Assembly: GCA_019694435.1 (NCBI GenBank)
Contig: JAIBBZ010000042.1
Location: forward strand, 1 to 39,713
Direction of reading: 5' to 3'
DNA length: 39,713 bases
Source: Pirellulales bacterium
Lineage (GTDB): Bacteria > Planctomycetota > Planctomycetia > Pirellulales > JAEUIK01
Positions 1 through 7,750 of the stretch are shown here, piece after piece (the stretch's first letter is position 1; every line of letters begins with the position of its first letter). The notes under the pieces were generated by a model. It did not search any database. It worked only from the letters and a program-made list of their open reading frames with translations, and was not told the DNA's origin. The translations under genes and the position numbers were made by a program.

Positions 1-1096
1 ATCGCTGGCGCAAGCGCTCGTCGAGCTGTTGCAGCCGTTCGACGCGTTCGGCCTTCACTTCGGCCGGCACCTGGTCGACAAACTCGGCCGCGGGCGTGCC
101 GCGGCGCCGGCTGTAAGGAAAGATGTGAGTGCGTGAACAGCCGATCGCCTCGAGGGCCGTGCAAGTGGCTTGAAAATCCGCCTCGCTCTCGCCGGGGAAG
201 CCCACGATCACGTCGGTCGTCAAGGCCGGCTGGTCGAGCAGGCGTTGGGCGAGCTGACAGCGGTCGATGATCCGTCGGCGCCCCCAGCGGCGCCGCATCC
301 GGCGCAGCACGGCGTCCGAACCGCTCTGCAAGGCGACGTGCAGATGCAGACACACGCGATCAGCGTGTTCGGCCATCACGGCGAGCAGCTCGCGCGTGAC
401 CTCGGTCGCTTCGATGCTCGAGAGCCGGACGCGAAAATCGCCCGGCAACCGCACGATCTCGGCCAGTAGGCGCGCCAGGCGCATCCATTGTTCGCGCGGC
501 CGGCCACGGTTGAGGTCGACGCCGTAATGGCCCAAATGAATGCCCGTCAGCACGACTTCACGGTGACCGTGGTCGACCAGGCGGCGGATTTCGTCGAGCA
601 CGTCTTGCGGTCGCCGACTTGTCAGCGGCGGACGCACATGGGGAATAATGCAAAACGTGCAGCGCAACAGGCAGCCGTCTTGGACCTTCACATAGGCGCG
701 CTTCCGCCCGTCGAAGGTCTCGATGCCGGTGGGTACATCGCGCACGCCGAAACGCGCCAGCAGGTCGGGCAGCTCGCGCTTGTCGGTCACGACTTCGCTG
801 ACGCCTGGCAGCCGGGCCAGCTCGTCGGGCGCGCGGGTCGCATAGCACCCCATGACGACGATCTTCGCACCCGGATTGCGCTGGGCCAGAAGGCGGATCA
901 CATGGCGGCTTTTCGAGTCGCCCTGCGAAGTCACCGTGCAGGTATTGACGATGCACAAGTCGGCCGGCTCGCCTTCGGGCGCGTCGCGATAGCCGGCCCG
1001 CGCGAGTCCTTGGCGCACGAATTCAGTTTCGTACTGATTGACCCGACAGCCCAGCGTGAGCGTGCGCAGCAAAGGACCGGGGGGTTGAGTTTCCAT
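1..1096 (-). CDS. mtaB: tRNA t6A37 methylthiotransferase MtaB-like, 3' end outside window
   Basis: Radical SAM methylthiotransferase expected to convert t6A to ms2t6A at position 37 of ANN-decoding tRNAs. The visible 365 codons show the N-terminal UPF0004 domain with three cluster cysteines: C17 in LGCRVNQYETE, C53 in NTC and C84 in MGCYA. The radical SAM motif CLLRCTFC follows (C142, C146, C149). The LGCRVNQYE form is typical of MtaB; MiaB and RimO have different sequences there. The C-terminal TRAM-like part is cut off by the window edge. I chose the ATG at 1096 because the family core begins about ten residues later. The gene lies 13 bases downstream of clpS on the same strand, so the two are probably cotranscribed. 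MtaB is a confident family call; the substrate is family knowledge. Confidence 0.9.
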   Translation of the reverse strand, partial: METQPPGPLLRTLTLGCRVNQYETEFVRQGLARAGYRDAPEGEPADLCIVNTCTVTSQGDSKSRHVIRLLAQRNPGAKIVVMGCYATRAPDELARLPGVSEVVTDKRELPDLLARFGVRDVPTGIETFDGRKRAYVKVQDGCLLRCTFCIIPHVRPPLTSRRPQDVLDEIRRLVDHGHREVVLTGIHLGHYGVDLNRGRPREQWMRLARLLAEIVRLPGDFRVRLSSIEATEVTRELLAVMAEHADRVCLHLHVALQSGSDAVLRRMRRRWGRRRIIDRCQLAQRLLDQPALTTDVIVGFPGESEADFQATCTALEAIGCSRTHIFPYSRRRGTPAAEFVDQVPAEVKAERVERLQQLDERLRQR

Positions 1097-1109
1097 CGCC
1101 GCCGTCCCG

Positions 1110-1535
1110 TCAGTTGCCCGGTGCCGGCTCGATCGAGGCCTTCATCGATCCGGCACAAGCGGCGATCAGGTCGTCCTTGCCAAAGGCGTGAATTTGATCG
1201 CGTTTCAATTCGGCGTGCTCGCGCGTGGTCGTCAGCACGACGGCGCGTCCCTGGCTGTCGACTTCCTTGGCAAGTTGGTAGCCCCGTTCGACGGGATAGC
1301 CGAACAGCTTTTGCAGCATGGCGATCACGTAGGCATAGGTGTGATCGTCGTCGTTCCAGAGAATGACGTGGTAGGGCGGCTGCCGCTTGGGGCGGCGGTC
1401 TTGCTTGGACTTCTCGCGCGGCTTGGCAGGCTCAATTTGCTTGGTCGTCGCCTGGGGATCTTCTTCGAGGGCGACGCCCGCAGCGTCGGCCGAGTCGCCC
1501 GGGACGTCGGGATCGGTCGCGAATTCCTCGTTCAT
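1110..1535 (-). CDS. clpS: ATP-dependent Clp protease adaptor ClpS
   Basis: ClpS delivers N-degron substrates to the Clp protease by binding the N-domain of the ATPase. The 141-residue product carries the ClpS core from about residue 53: PPYHVILWNDDDHTYAYV, then LFGY and a region matching the family's QLAKEVDSQGRAVV block. It is longer than the usual roughly 100 residues because of a 50-residue charged, low-complexity N-terminus rich in D, E, K and R. The frame stays open upstream to 1622, but those codons look like untranslated leader; the ATG at 1535 gives an acidic start (MNEEFATD). It is the first gene of a probable clpS-mtaB operon and diverges from the M20 peptidase gene. Confidence 0.9.
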   Translation of the reverse strand: MNEEFATDPDVPGDSADAAGVALEEDPQATTKQIEPAKPREKSKQDRRPKRQPPYHVILWNDDDHTYAYVIAMLQKLFGYPVERGYQLAKEVDSQGRAVVLTTTREHAELKRDQIHAFGKDDLIAACAGSMKASIEPAPGN

Positions 1536-1577
1536 CTGCGCTCTCGGCGAAAGCGTTCCTCGGGCGGACGCGCGAAC

Positions 1578-1606
1578 TTGGTCGGCTCGGATGCGACCAG
1601 TATATT
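1578..1606 (+). promoter_or_regulatory. candidate promoter for the M20 dipeptidase-serS pair
   Basis: TTGGTC at 1578-1583, a 17-base spacer and TATATT at 1601-1606, about 44 bases before the M20 start. The -35 match is only partial. It interleaves with a candidate promoter on the other strand. Confidence 0.3.
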
Positions 1607-1631
1607 GTACCGCCCCGAGCAACCAAGTCAG
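1604..1631 (-). promoter_or_regulatory. candidate promoter for clpS-mtaB
   Basis: Read on the minus strand: CTGACT at 1631-1626, a 16-base spacer and TACAAT at 1609-1604. This places the transcript start about 60 bases before the clpS ATG. The -10 is one base from consensus and the -35 matches four of six. Confidence 0.35.
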
Positions 1632-1649
1632 GCCGCCGAGCGCGATTCG

Positions 1650-3026
1650 ATGGCGAAGTTAGACGCATACCTCACGCAGCATGCCGACCGGTTCGAAGAA
1701 GAGCTCTGCGAGTTGCTGCGCATCGCCAGCATCAGTGCCGACAGCCGGCATCGCCCGGACGTCGTCGCGGCGGCCGATTGGGTCGCCGGACAGTTTCGCC
1801 GGCTCGGCTTCGCGACCGACGTCGTTCCGACCGCCGGTCATCCGATCGTCGTGGCCAGTTCGCCGCCCCAGCCCGGCAAGCCGACGGTGATGGTCTACGG
1901 CCATTACGACGTGCAACCGGTCGATCCGCTCGACCAGTGGATCTCGCCCCCCTTCGAACCAACGCGACGCAACGGCAACCTGTACGCCCGCGGCGCGACT
2001 GACGACAAGGGGCAGATGTTTACCCATATCAAGAGCGCCGAAGCCGTGCTGGCTTGTGACGGCCAATTGCCACTCAACCTGAAATTTCTGATCGAGGGCG
2101 AAGAGGAAGTCGGCAGCCTGAACCTGGAAAAATTCGTGGCCGAACATAGTGATCGACTGGCTTGCGACTTGATCGTGATCAGCGACACCTCGCAGCTCGG
2201 CCCGGGCCAACCGGCAATCACCTACGGGCTGCGCGGCATCGCTTGTTATGAGCTGCGGCTGCGCGGACCGCGTCAAGACCTGCATTCCGGCACGTTCGGC
2301 GGGGCGATCACCAACCCGGCCCGGGCCTTGGCGATCCTGCTGGCGTCGCTGGTCGACGACCAAGGCCGGGTCACGCTGCCGGGCTTTTACGACGAAGTCG
2401 TGCCCTTGAGCGACGCCGAGCGGCAGCAGATGGCTGCCCTGCCGTTGAGCGAGGCGGCATTTTACGCGTCGGTCGGCGTCGGCGCGGGCTGGGGCGAGGC
2501 GGGCTTCTCGGCTCTCGAGCGTCGGACCGCCAGGCCGACGTTCGACGTGAACGGCATCTGGGGCGGTTACCAGGGCGAAGGCTTCAAGACCGTGCTGCCG
2601 GCAGTGGCCGGTGCCAAGTTCAGCTTCCGCCTGGTGCCCGACCAGGACCCTGTGAAGATCTCGGCCGCCTTGCGCAGCTGGATCGAGCAGCGTTGTCCGC
2701 CGGGGATCGATTATGAGCTGATCGATGCCCATGGTGCCAAGGCCGTGGTCGTGCCGCTCGACAGTCCGGCCATGGCGGCCGCGTCGCGGGCCATCGAGCG
2801 CGGTTTCGGCAGCCGGCCCTTCGCGATTCGCGAAGGCGGCTCGATCCCGGTCATCTCGACCTTTCGCCAACGGCTGGGAGTCGATACGTTGCTTTTGGGT
2901 TGGGGACTGAACGACGACAACACGCACAGTCCCAACGAAAAATTCTGTCTCGCCGACTTCCATCGAGGCATCAAGGCCAGCGCTTGTTTGTGGCACGAGC
3001 TGGCCGCCCTGCCCTCGCTGCGCTAG
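1650..3026 (+). CDS. M20 family metallo-dipeptidase
   Basis: Zinc-dependent exopeptidase of the M20/M25/M40 clan, closest in pattern to the dipeptidase (CNDP/PepV-like) branch; 458 residues. The metal and catalytic motifs are in order: YGHYDVQPVDP (H85, D87), RGATDDKGQ (D118), EGEEEVGS (E152 and E153), VISDTSQ for the later aspartate, HSGTFGG in the lid domain, REGGSIPV, and the final histidine in NTHSPNEKF. No signal peptide is visible, so it is probably cytoplasmic. An in-frame extension reaches 1188 but runs antisense through clpS; the ATG at 1650 starts the family core (MAKLDAYLTQ). serS begins 25 bases downstream, suggesting cotranscription. The exact substrate cannot be read from sequence. 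Confidence 0.9.
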   Translation: MAKLDAYLTQHADRFEEELCELLRIASISADSRHRPDVVAAADWVAGQFRRLGFATDVVPTAGHPIVVASSPPQPGKPTVMVYGHYDVQPVDPLDQWISPPFEPTRRNGNLYARGATDDKGQMFTHIKSAEAVLACDGQLPLNLKFLIEGEEEVGSLNLEKFVAEHSDRLACDLIVISDTSQLGPGQPAITYGLRGIACYELRLRGPRQDLHSGTFGGAITNPARALAILLASLVDDQGRVTLPGFYDEVVPLSDAERQQMAALPLSEAAFYASVGVGAGWGEAGFSALERRTARPTFDVNGIWGGYQGEGFKTVLPAVAGAKFSFRLVPDQDPVKISAALRSWIEQRCPPGIDYELIDAHGAKAVVVPLDSPAMAAASRAIERGFGSRPFAIREGGSIPVISTFRQRLGVDTLLLGWGLNDDNTHSPNEKFCLADFHRGIKASACLWHELAALPSLR

Positions 3027-3051
3027 TCCCGCTTAGGAAATACGCGCGCCG

Positions 3052-4353
3052 ATGCTCGACCGCAAATACGTGCTGGAAAATGCCGCCCGGGTGCAGGAAA
3101 ACTGCGAGCGTCGCCACGTCCAGGTCGACGTCGCCCGCTTCGTCGAGCTCGAGACGCAACGCCGCCAGCAGCAGGCCCAGTTGGAAGACTTCAATCGCCA
3201 GGCGAACGAAGTCTCGCGCTCGATCGGCAAATCGAAAGACGCCGCCGAGCGCGAGGCCCGCAAGGAAGAAGGCCGGCGCATCCGCGAGCAAGCCACGGCG
3301 ACCCAGGCGACGATCGACGCGCTCGAAGCCGAGGTCGACGCGCTGCTCCGCTCGATTCCCAACCTCTCGCACCCCGACGCCCCGCTAGGCGCCGATGACC
3401 AGTCGAATCTCGAGGTGCGCCGCGGCCGTGCGCCGCGGCCGAACTTCGATTTCCAGCCGCTCGATCACGTCGCGCTCGGCGAACTGCACGATCTGGTCGA
3501 CTTCGAGTCAGGCGGGCGCGTGGCGGGGCACGGCTTCTACTTCCTCAAGAACGACGGCGTGCTGCTCGACCTGGCGTTGCAGCGATTCGCCGTCGATCGG
3601 CTGATGGCGGCCGGCTTCACGCCGATGGTCACGCCCGATTTGGCCCGCAACGAGGTGCTCAGCGGCACGGGCTACATTCCCCGCGGCCCCGAGACGCAGA
3701 TCTACAGCATCGCCGACAGCGACCTGAGCCTGATCGCCACCGCAGAGATCACGCTCGGCGGGATTTACGCCGGCCAGACGCTCGAAGAGGAGCAACTGCC
3801 CATTCGCTTGTGCGGCATCAGCCATTGCTACCGCACCGAGGCAGGCGCTCACGGACGCGCCACGCGCGGCCTGTATCGCGTGCACCAGTTTACGAAGGTC
3901 GAAATGTTCGCCTTCACGACGCCCGAGCAAAGCGACGCGATGCACGACGAGTTGTGCGCGCTGGAGTGTGCGTTGTTCGACGCGCTGGAAATCCCTTACC
4001 GCGTGGTGGACACGGCCACCGGCGACCTCGGCGGACCGGCCTATCGCAAGTTCGATCTCGAGGCCTGGATGCCCGGCCGCGGCACCGGCGGCGAGTTCGG
4101 CGAGGTGACCAGCACCTCGAACTGCACCGACTATCAGGCCCGGCGGTTGGAGATTCGCTTTCGCCGCAAAGGTGAAAAAGGCACCCACCTGGTCCACACG
4201 CTCAACGGCACGGCCATCGCCATCAGCCGCACGCTGATCGCCATTCTGGAAAACTACCAGCAGGTCGATGGCACGATCCGCGTGCCGACCGCTTTGCAGC
4301 CCTACGTCGGCAAAGAAGTCCTGCGCCCGCGACGAACCGCCGCGGGCGGCTAG
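3052..4353 (+). CDS. serS: seryl-tRNA synthetase
   Basis: Class II aminoacyl-tRNA synthetase charging tRNA-Ser with serine; 433 residues, normal bacterial length. Residues 1-110 form the N-terminal tRNA-binding coiled-coil arm, rich in E, R, Q and K, starting MLDRKYVLENA. The catalytic domain has motif 2 (CYRTEAGAHGRATRG, then YRVHQFTKVE) and motif 3 (NGTAIAISRTLIAILENYQ), and the serine-site TAEITL segment. The gene follows the M20 peptidase by 25 bases. No T-box leader fits in that spacing, so any control would come from the promoter upstream of the peptidase. Confidence 0.97.
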   Translation: MLDRKYVLENAARVQENCERRHVQVDVARFVELETQRRQQQAQLEDFNRQANEVSRSIGKSKDAAEREARKEEGRRIREQATATQATIDALEAEVDALLRSIPNLSHPDAPLGADDQSNLEVRRGRAPRPNFDFQPLDHVALGELHDLVDFESGGRVAGHGFYFLKNDGVLLDLALQRFAVDRLMAAGFTPMVTPDLARNEVLSGTGYIPRGPETQIYSIADSDLSLIATAEITLGGIYAGQTLEEEQLPIRLCGISHCYRTEAGAHGRATRGLYRVHQFTKVEMFAFTTPEQSDAMHDELCALECALFDALEIPYRVVDTATGDLGGPAYRKFDLEAWMPGRGTGGEFGEVTSTSNCTDYQARRLEIRFRRKGEKGTHLVHTLNGTAIAISRTLIAILENYQQVDGTIRVPTALQPYVGKEVLRPRRTAAGG

Positions 4354-4363
4354 CGCGAGTGCG

Positions 4364-4414
4364 GGGGCAACGCCGAGTCTCTCCTCCAATGCCCCAGCGC
4401 CGTCTTGGTTTTTT
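4364..4414 (+). terminator. weak terminator-like hairpin after serS
   Basis: GGGGCA (4364-4369) can pair with TGCCCC (4390-4395), followed 13 bases later by a run of six T (4409-4414). The long loop and the distance to the T run make this only a possibility. The rest of the 4354-4600 gap shows nothing else I can name. Confidence 0.25.
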
Positions 4415-4600
4415 GCCTGCCGCTGCGCTATTCGCCGACGGCGGCGGTCAGATCATTCGGGTTGTATCGACTAAGCCCGAACTGGTCGTCCCAGCGTGCA
4501 AATTGCTACCGCCGGCTCGAGGCATGGCCTAATCTTGCGGTATCCCACGGTCCGCCGTGGGGCGCGCGTGTGCCTCTTGCGACAGGATTTGGGCCCGATC

Positions 4601-5851
4601 GTGCAGACCTCGCTGGTGACCGACCACATCGCTCCGAGCCTTGCCCCGCCGGCCATCTTGGGCGGCGACGATCTGCCGGGACCGCCATACCGCGCGGTCG
4701 TCGTGCGTGATGCGGCCACGCTGCGCGGCCACAAGGCGGCCTGGGAACGATTGATCGACACGGCGCTCGAGCCCAACGCGTTCTACGAACCCTTCGTGCT
4801 GCTGCCGGCGATGGATCTGCTGGTCGACGGCGCCGCGCTCGAGGTCGTGCTGATCTATGGCGCGCACCGCAAGAACCCGGCCAACCCACCGGTGTTGTGC
4901 GGGCTGTTTCCCCTGGAGCGCAAAGGCTCCTGGGGACCGCCGGCCACGCACTTGCGCTTTTGGCGCCATCGCTATTGCTTCTTGAACCTGCCCTTGGTGC
5001 GCCGCGACGTGGCCGCCGACACGCTCGGAGCATTCTTCGATTGGCTCGCCGGGCCCGAGGCGCGGGTACCGCTGTTTCAATTCAACGCGATTCCAGGATC
5101 GGGCCCGTTCCACGAGCTGATGCTCAACACGCTGTTCGAACGCGAACAGCGGTTCTGGCTGACCGAGCGCTGGATTCGGGCGATGTTCGTCCCGGCGGCC
5201 GACACCGAAGCCTACTTGCAGCGCTGCGTTTCGCGAAAGCAGCGCCACGAGTTGAAGCGGCTGCGGCGCCGCCTGGCCGAGAGCGGCAAACTCGAAATCA
5301 CTGAAAACCCCGTGCCCGAACAGCTCGACGCCTGGATCGACGAGTTTCTGCGGCTCGAAGCGCTGGGCTGGAAGGGACGCGAAGGCACCGCCTTTGCCTG
5401 CAGCAACGCCGACCAATGGTTCCTCCGCCGGATGATGCACGGTGCAGCACGCCGCGGCAAGCTACTGCTGCAGGGCATGAAGTTCGACGATCGCCACATC
5501 GCGATGGCCATCAACCTGGTCACCGGCGACGGCGGATTCGCCTTCAAGATCGCCTACGACGAACAACTGCACCGGTTCTCGCCGGGCGTGCAGCTCGAAT
5601 TCGACAAAATCGCGCGGTTCCAAGCGCGGCCCGGCCTCCGCTGGCTCGATTCGTGTGCCGATCCGGGGCACCCGATGATCGACCGCCTCTGGGGCGACCG
5701 CCGGACCATCGAAAACCTTTGGGTCGCTACGGGACGCCGCCCGGGCGATCTGCTACTGGCCCTGGGACCGCTGGCCAAATGGGCTCGAGACCTCGTGCGC
5801 GGGCGTCGTCCGCGCGCCTTGCCTGCACACGCACAGGAGCATGAATCATGA
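4601..5851 (+). CDS. FemAB/CelD-like GNAT acyltransferase
   Basis: Predicted acyltransferase of the Acetyltransf_6 (BioF2-like/FemAB-like) GNAT group, which transfers acyl or aminoacyl groups to amines in envelope or natural-product molecules. The family pattern is clear in the middle: CVSRKQRHELKRLRRRLAE, then a LEALGWKGREGTA block, then FAFKIAYDEQLHRFSPG near the end. About 416 residues from the GTG at 4601. The frame is open to a GTG at 4496, but the extra residues look like translated leader. The start is uncertain, with a modest AGGAT 12 bases before 4601. Its stop overlaps the next start by 4 bases (ATGA), so the pair is translationally coupled. The substrate is unknown. Confidence 0.75.
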   Translation: MQTSLVTDHIAPSLAPPAILGGDDLPGPPYRAVVVRDAATLRGHKAAWERLIDTALEPNAFYEPFVLLPAMDLLVDGAALEVVLIYGAHRKNPANPPVLCGLFPLERKGSWGPPATHLRFWRHRYCFLNLPLVRRDVAADTLGAFFDWLAGPEARVPLFQFNAIPGSGPFHELMLNTLFEREQRFWLTERWIRAMFVPAADTEAYLQRCVSRKQRHELKRLRRRLAESGKLEITENPVPEQLDAWIDEFLRLEALGWKGREGTAFACSNADQWFLRRMMHGAARRGKLLLQGMKFDDRHIAMAINLVTGDGGFAFKIAYDEQLHRFSPGVQLEFDKIARFQARPGLRWLDSCADPGHPMIDRLWGDRRTIENLWVATGRRPGDLLLALGPLAKWARDLVRGRRPRALPAHAQEHES

Positions 5852-6756
5852 GTACCGCCTTTGCCGTGGCCGCGACGCCGGCCCACCTCGTGCTCGACCC
5901 GGCAGCCTTTGCCGAGAAGTTCGCCCGGGCGCCGTACAAGATTGGGCACCGGCTGGTCGATCATCCCCTGCTGCAACTGCCGCGGTTGATCGAACTGGCG
6001 AGTTGGCTGCCCGAATCGCGGGTCGAGTACAACGCCGGTGATCTGTCGATCAACCAGGACCCCAAGCTCACGCCGCGCAACGGGCTGAACATCGACGAGA
6101 CCATCCGCCGCATCGAGGAATGCCGGTCGTGGATGGTGCTGAAGAACGTCGAGCAGCACCCGGAGTACAAGGCTCTGCTCGACGAGTGCCTGGAACAGGT
6201 GCGCCCCTTGAGCGAACAGGTCGAACCGGGGATGAACCAGCGCGAGGGGTTCATCTTCGTGTCGTCGCCGGGCTCGGTGACCCCGTACCACCTCGATCCC
6301 GAGAACAATTTTCTGCTGCAAGTGCGCGGGACGAAACAGGTGCACATGTTCGACGCGCACGACCAGGTGGTGGTCAGCGACGCCGAGATCGAGAACGTGC
6401 TGACCGGCGGCCACCGCAACCTGCCGTTCAAGGAAGAGTATCGCGTGCGCGGCGAGCTGTTCGATCTCGTGCCGGGCGAGGGGCTCCACTTCCCCGTCGC
6501 GGCGCCGCACTACGTCAAGGTGGGGCCCGAGTTTTCGATCTCGTTCAGCATCACGTTCCGGACCGACAATTCGGTCGTCCGGCACGCGCTGTACCGGTTC
6601 AACAAGAACCTGCGCCGCATTGGCCTGCGGCCGACGCGCGTGGGGATGTCGCCGGCGGTCGATCGCTGCAAATACAACGTCATCCGCGCGGGCCGGTCGG
6701 TGAAGCGGCTGCTGGGCCGCGGCGAGGCACCGGCCGAGGCCAGCTCGCAGTACTAG
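5848..6756 (+). CDS. JmjC/cupin-like putative Fe(II)/2-oxoglutarate dioxygenase
   Basis: A 302-residue double-stranded beta-helix protein resembling bacterial JmjC/cupin_8 proteins. The iron-binding triad appears intact: H148 and D150 in TPYHLDPENNF, and a distal histidine, probably H221, in PVAAPHYVKVG (H214 is an alternative). K164 in VRGTKQVHMFD sits where many family members bind the 2-oxoglutarate carboxylate. The family includes protein hydroxylases and tailoring enzymes. The ATG at 5848 is preceded by AGGAG at a good distance and overlaps the acyltransferase stop. The pairing suggests the two act on the same molecule, for example acylation and hydroxylation of one substrate; that is inference. 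A hairpin follows the stop directly. Confidence 0.8.
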   Translation: MSTAFAVAATPAHLVLDPAAFAEKFARAPYKIGHRLVDHPLLQLPRLIELASWLPESRVEYNAGDLSINQDPKLTPRNGLNIDETIRRIEECRSWMVLKNVEQHPEYKALLDECLEQVRPLSEQVEPGMNQREGFIFVSSPGSVTPYHLDPENNFLLQVRGTKQVHMFDAHDQVVVSDAEIENVLTGGHRNLPFKEEYRVRGELFDLVPGEGLHFPVAAPHYVKVGPEFSISFSITFRTDNSVVRHALYRFNKNLRRIGLRPTRVGMSPAVDRCKYNVIRAGRSVKRLLGRGEAPAEASSQY

Positions 6757-6779
6757 CCCCGGCACGGTCCTGCCGGGGC
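6756..6779. terminator. perfect 9-bp hairpin between convergent genes
   Basis: GCCCCGGCA (6756-6764), a 6-base loop and TGCCGGGGC (6771-6779). It begins on the last base of the JmjC stop codon and lies 15 bases past the end of the opposing SDR gene. No T run follows on either strand, so it may be a bidirectional stem that blocks read-through or protects 3' ends and not a classical terminator. Confidence 0.55.
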
Positions 6780-6793
6780 CGAGCGCAGGCGCG

Positions 6794-7561
6794 CTACGGG
6801 GCGAGGATCGTCATCCCGCTGTCGACGACGATCGTCTGGCCGGTGATCATGTCGCTGCCGACGATCAGGCTCATCACGGCCGCGGCGACGTCCTCGGGCT
6901 CGCAGACGCGTCCGAGCGGCAGCCGCTTTTCGTAGTGCTTCTTCATGGGCTCGTACATGGGCCCGAGGCCCTGTTCGAGCCACCGTCCGGCGATGAAGCC
7001 CGGCGCCACGCCGTTGACACGGATTTGCGGCGCGAGCACTCTGGCCAGCATGATGGTCAGGTTATTGAGCGCCGCCTTCGAGCAGGCGTAGGGGATCGAG
7101 CTGCCGACGCCGATGATGCCGGCGACGCTCGAAACGTTGACCACCGCGCCGCCTCCCGCGGCCAGCATCGGTTCGCGCGCGGCGCGGGTGCACTGGAAGG
7201 GCCCCTTGAGATTCACGGCGAGAATCCGTTCCCACATCGGGTCGGTGATCTCGTCGAGCATGTTGTGGGGCAAGAATTCGGTGGTCCCGGCATTGTTCAC
7301 CAGCACGTGCAGCCCGCCGCAGGCATCGACCGCCGTTTGCACCAGCTTGCGGCAGGCCTCGTCGCCAGCGACGTCGGCCTGCACGGCGATGCCGCGAACG
7401 CCCAGCTTCTCGACTTCTGCCGCCGTGGCCTCGGCCTCGTCGCGCGACTTGCTGTAGTTGATCACCACCGAGCAGCCGCGTTCGGCCAACATCAGGCTCA
7501 CCGCGCGCCCGACGCCGGTACCGCCGCCTGTGACAATCGCCGCTTTGCCTTGAATCTCCAT
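6794..7561 (-). CDS. SDR family NAD(P)-dependent oxidoreductase
   Basis: Classical short-chain dehydrogenase/reductase of 255 residues. It has the cofactor motif TGGGTGVG at 11-18, NNAG at 89-92, N117, the catalytic serine in NVSS (S144/S145) and YACSK (Y158, K162). The C-terminal VDSG motif is like FabG-type and glucose-dehydrogenase-type enzymes. The frame is open 26 codons further upstream, but the ATG at 7561 has AGGAG ten bases before it and begins directly before the Rossmann fold, so I prefer it. A hairpin separates it from the convergent JmjC gene. FabG-like activity on acyl-ACP is possible, but no fatty acid gene is adjacent, so the substrate stays open. Confidence 0.88.
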   Translation of the reverse strand: MEIQGKAAIVTGGGTGVGRAVSLMLAERGCSVVINYSKSRDEAEATAAEVEKLGVRGIAVQADVAGDEACRKLVQTAVDACGGLHVLVNNAGTTEFLPHNMLDEITDPMWERILAVNLKGPFQCTRAAREPMLAAGGGAVVNVSSVAGIIGVGSSIPYACSKAALNNLTIMLARVLAPQIRVNGVAPGFIAGRWLEQGLGPMYEPMKKHYEKRLPLGRVCEPEDVAAAVMSLIVGSDMITGQTIVVDSGMTILAP

Positions 7562-7750
7562 TGCCTGGTAGCTCCTGGGCTGCAGATCGACCTCGCCGGA
7601 AAACAGGCGGCAGCCTACCAACTCGCCGTGGCGAGACAAGCGGGCGCCCGGCCGAACGCGGCTGCCATGTGGTTTGCTGGCTGAGGCCGTGCATCGCGAC
7701 TACATTGCCGGTTTTCCCGAGCGTTGTATCCCACACGGCCGGATCGCCCG

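Noticed and set aside
3027..3051. A T-box or other leader before serS
   Set aside because: Only 25 bases separate it from the upstream gene.
4496..4600. GTG at 4496 as the acyltransferase start
   Set aside because: The extra 35 residues show no family similarity and look like leader sequence, although it cannot be excluded.
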